A stretch of 43,623 nucleotides of DNA from an uncultured Mucilaginibacter sp. (lineage in GTDB: Bacteria > Bacteroidota > Bacteroidia > Sphingobacteriales > Sphingobacteriaceae), in NCBI GenBank assembly GCA_913775265.1, contig CAJYJH010000106.1:1-43623 (forward strand). Direction: 5' to 3'. The notes under the pieces are model-generated. The model made no database searches. It was given only the letters and a program-made list of their open reading frames with translations, and had not been told where the DNA came from. The position numbers and the translations under genes are program-made. Shown in pieces: positions 43,376 to 43,623 of the stretch; position 1 is the stretch's first letter, and every line of letters starts with the position of its first letter.

Positions 43376-43623
43376 ATGAACAAGGCAAAAACCATAGGCT
43401 TTTCTTACAAAGTAGAAAACATCACGCTGCAGGCCACTGATGATACCCTGCGTACTACTGATAGCTTCATTACCCGCGAATTGATTGACCAGATTAACGA
43501 AAAGCTGAAAGACCGGAAATTTAAAGTAGACGAAAGCTCATTGCGGCCTAAATACTTAAACGATCAGTTTTACATCGATGGTTTTGCTGTGGAGATACAA
43601 GAACCTAAAACCGTGGGCTTTTT
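43376..43623 (+). CDS. Unrecognised small protein, 3' truncated by window edge
   Basis: An open frame from ATG 43376 runs 82 codons to the end of the window without a stop. It begins MNKAKTIGFSYKVENITLQA and continues with SFITRELIDQINEKLKDRKF; the last visible part is FAVEIQEPKTVGF. There is no signal peptide or membrane helix. Alternating charged and hydrophobic residues and codon use like the neighbours support a real cytoplasmic protein. I do not recognise the family. It is divergent from imuA. Confidence 0.65.
   Translation, partial: MNKAKTIGFSYKVENITLQATDDTLRTTDSFITRELIDQINEKLKDRKFKVDESSLRPKYLNDQFYIDGFAVEIQEPKTVGF

Noticed and set aside
1..43623. CRISPR arrays, tRNA or rRNA genes, insertion sequences and phage genes
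   Set aside because: No regularly spaced repeats, cloverleaf-like sequences, transposase motifs or phage structural genes were noticed on reading; absence was not tested with dedicated software.

Overview
The window looks like chromosome from a Bacteroidota bacterium of the Sphingobacteriaceae type (Mucilaginibacter/Pedobacter-like). The evidence is a SusC/SusD pair with a surface glycan-binding lipoprotein, an AraC regulator beside glycoside hydrolases, a Bacteroidota-type TonB siderophore receptor with a PepSY-TM partner, A-rich ribosome-binding regions instead of strong Shine-Dalgarno sites, and moderate GC with AT-rich spacers. No tRNA, rRNA, CRISPR array, insertion sequence or phage gene was seen.

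Layout. (1) 1-2594: tail of an operon with a TIM-barrel sugar isomerase (5' truncated by the window edge), a Gfo/Idh/MocA oxidoreductase and a phytanoyl-CoA dioxygenase-like protein, closed by a hairpin terminator. (2) 2707-3993: an MFS transporter interrupted by an in-frame TAA that removes its last membrane helix. (3) 4470-10653: susC-susD-surface glycan-binding protein operon ending at a clear terminator. (4) 10788-16161: GDSL esterase, sialate O-acetylesterase-like protein and GH78 alpha-L-rhamnosidase, convergent with an AraC regulator (16163-17047). (5) 17377-24824: an operon of a sodium:solute symporter, a GH130 mannosyl-glucose phosphorylase, a PQQ dehydrogenase with a built-in cytochrome c domain, a secreted TIM-barrel isomerase-like protein and a secreted protein of unknown function. 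(6) 24836-26233 (minus): apiosidase-like GH140/DUF4038 protein; 26436-27485: GH5 glycosidase. (7) 27486-28096: gene-poor stretch with a strong terminator. (8) 28097-32036 (minus): PepSY-TM protein, TonB siderophore receptor and a small membrane protein (iron uptake). (9) 32197-34158: TlpA-like thioredoxin lipid-envelope protein; 34328-35440 (minus): putative zinc protease. (10) 35600-43063 (minus): imuA-imuB-dnaE2 mutagenesis cassette with a Pif1-like helicase as apparent fourth gene. (11) 43376-end: start of an unrecognised small gene.

Regions 1-6 read as one carbohydrate-use locus: glycan capture at the outer membrane (SusCD/SGBP), deacetylation and exo-/endo-cleavage in the periplasm (esterases, GH78, GH140-like, GH5), import by the symporter, phosphorolysis of mannosyl-glucose by GH130, and oxidation of sugars by the PQQ enzyme. 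The most notable hidden signal is a 16-bp motif (GGNTAAAAAAGTATTA) present four times, only in spacers in front of the carbohydrate genes (4018, 4180, 17140, 26318). Each copy is followed after exactly 21 nt by a TTT-containing element resembling the Bacteroidota -7 box, suggesting a shared activator-dependent promoter architecture for a local regulon. The second notable point is the coupling of a PQQ dehydrogenase with a secreted isomerase-fold protein, which could form a periplasmic oxidation-elimination route for glycosides. Both are inferences from sequence pattern and context.
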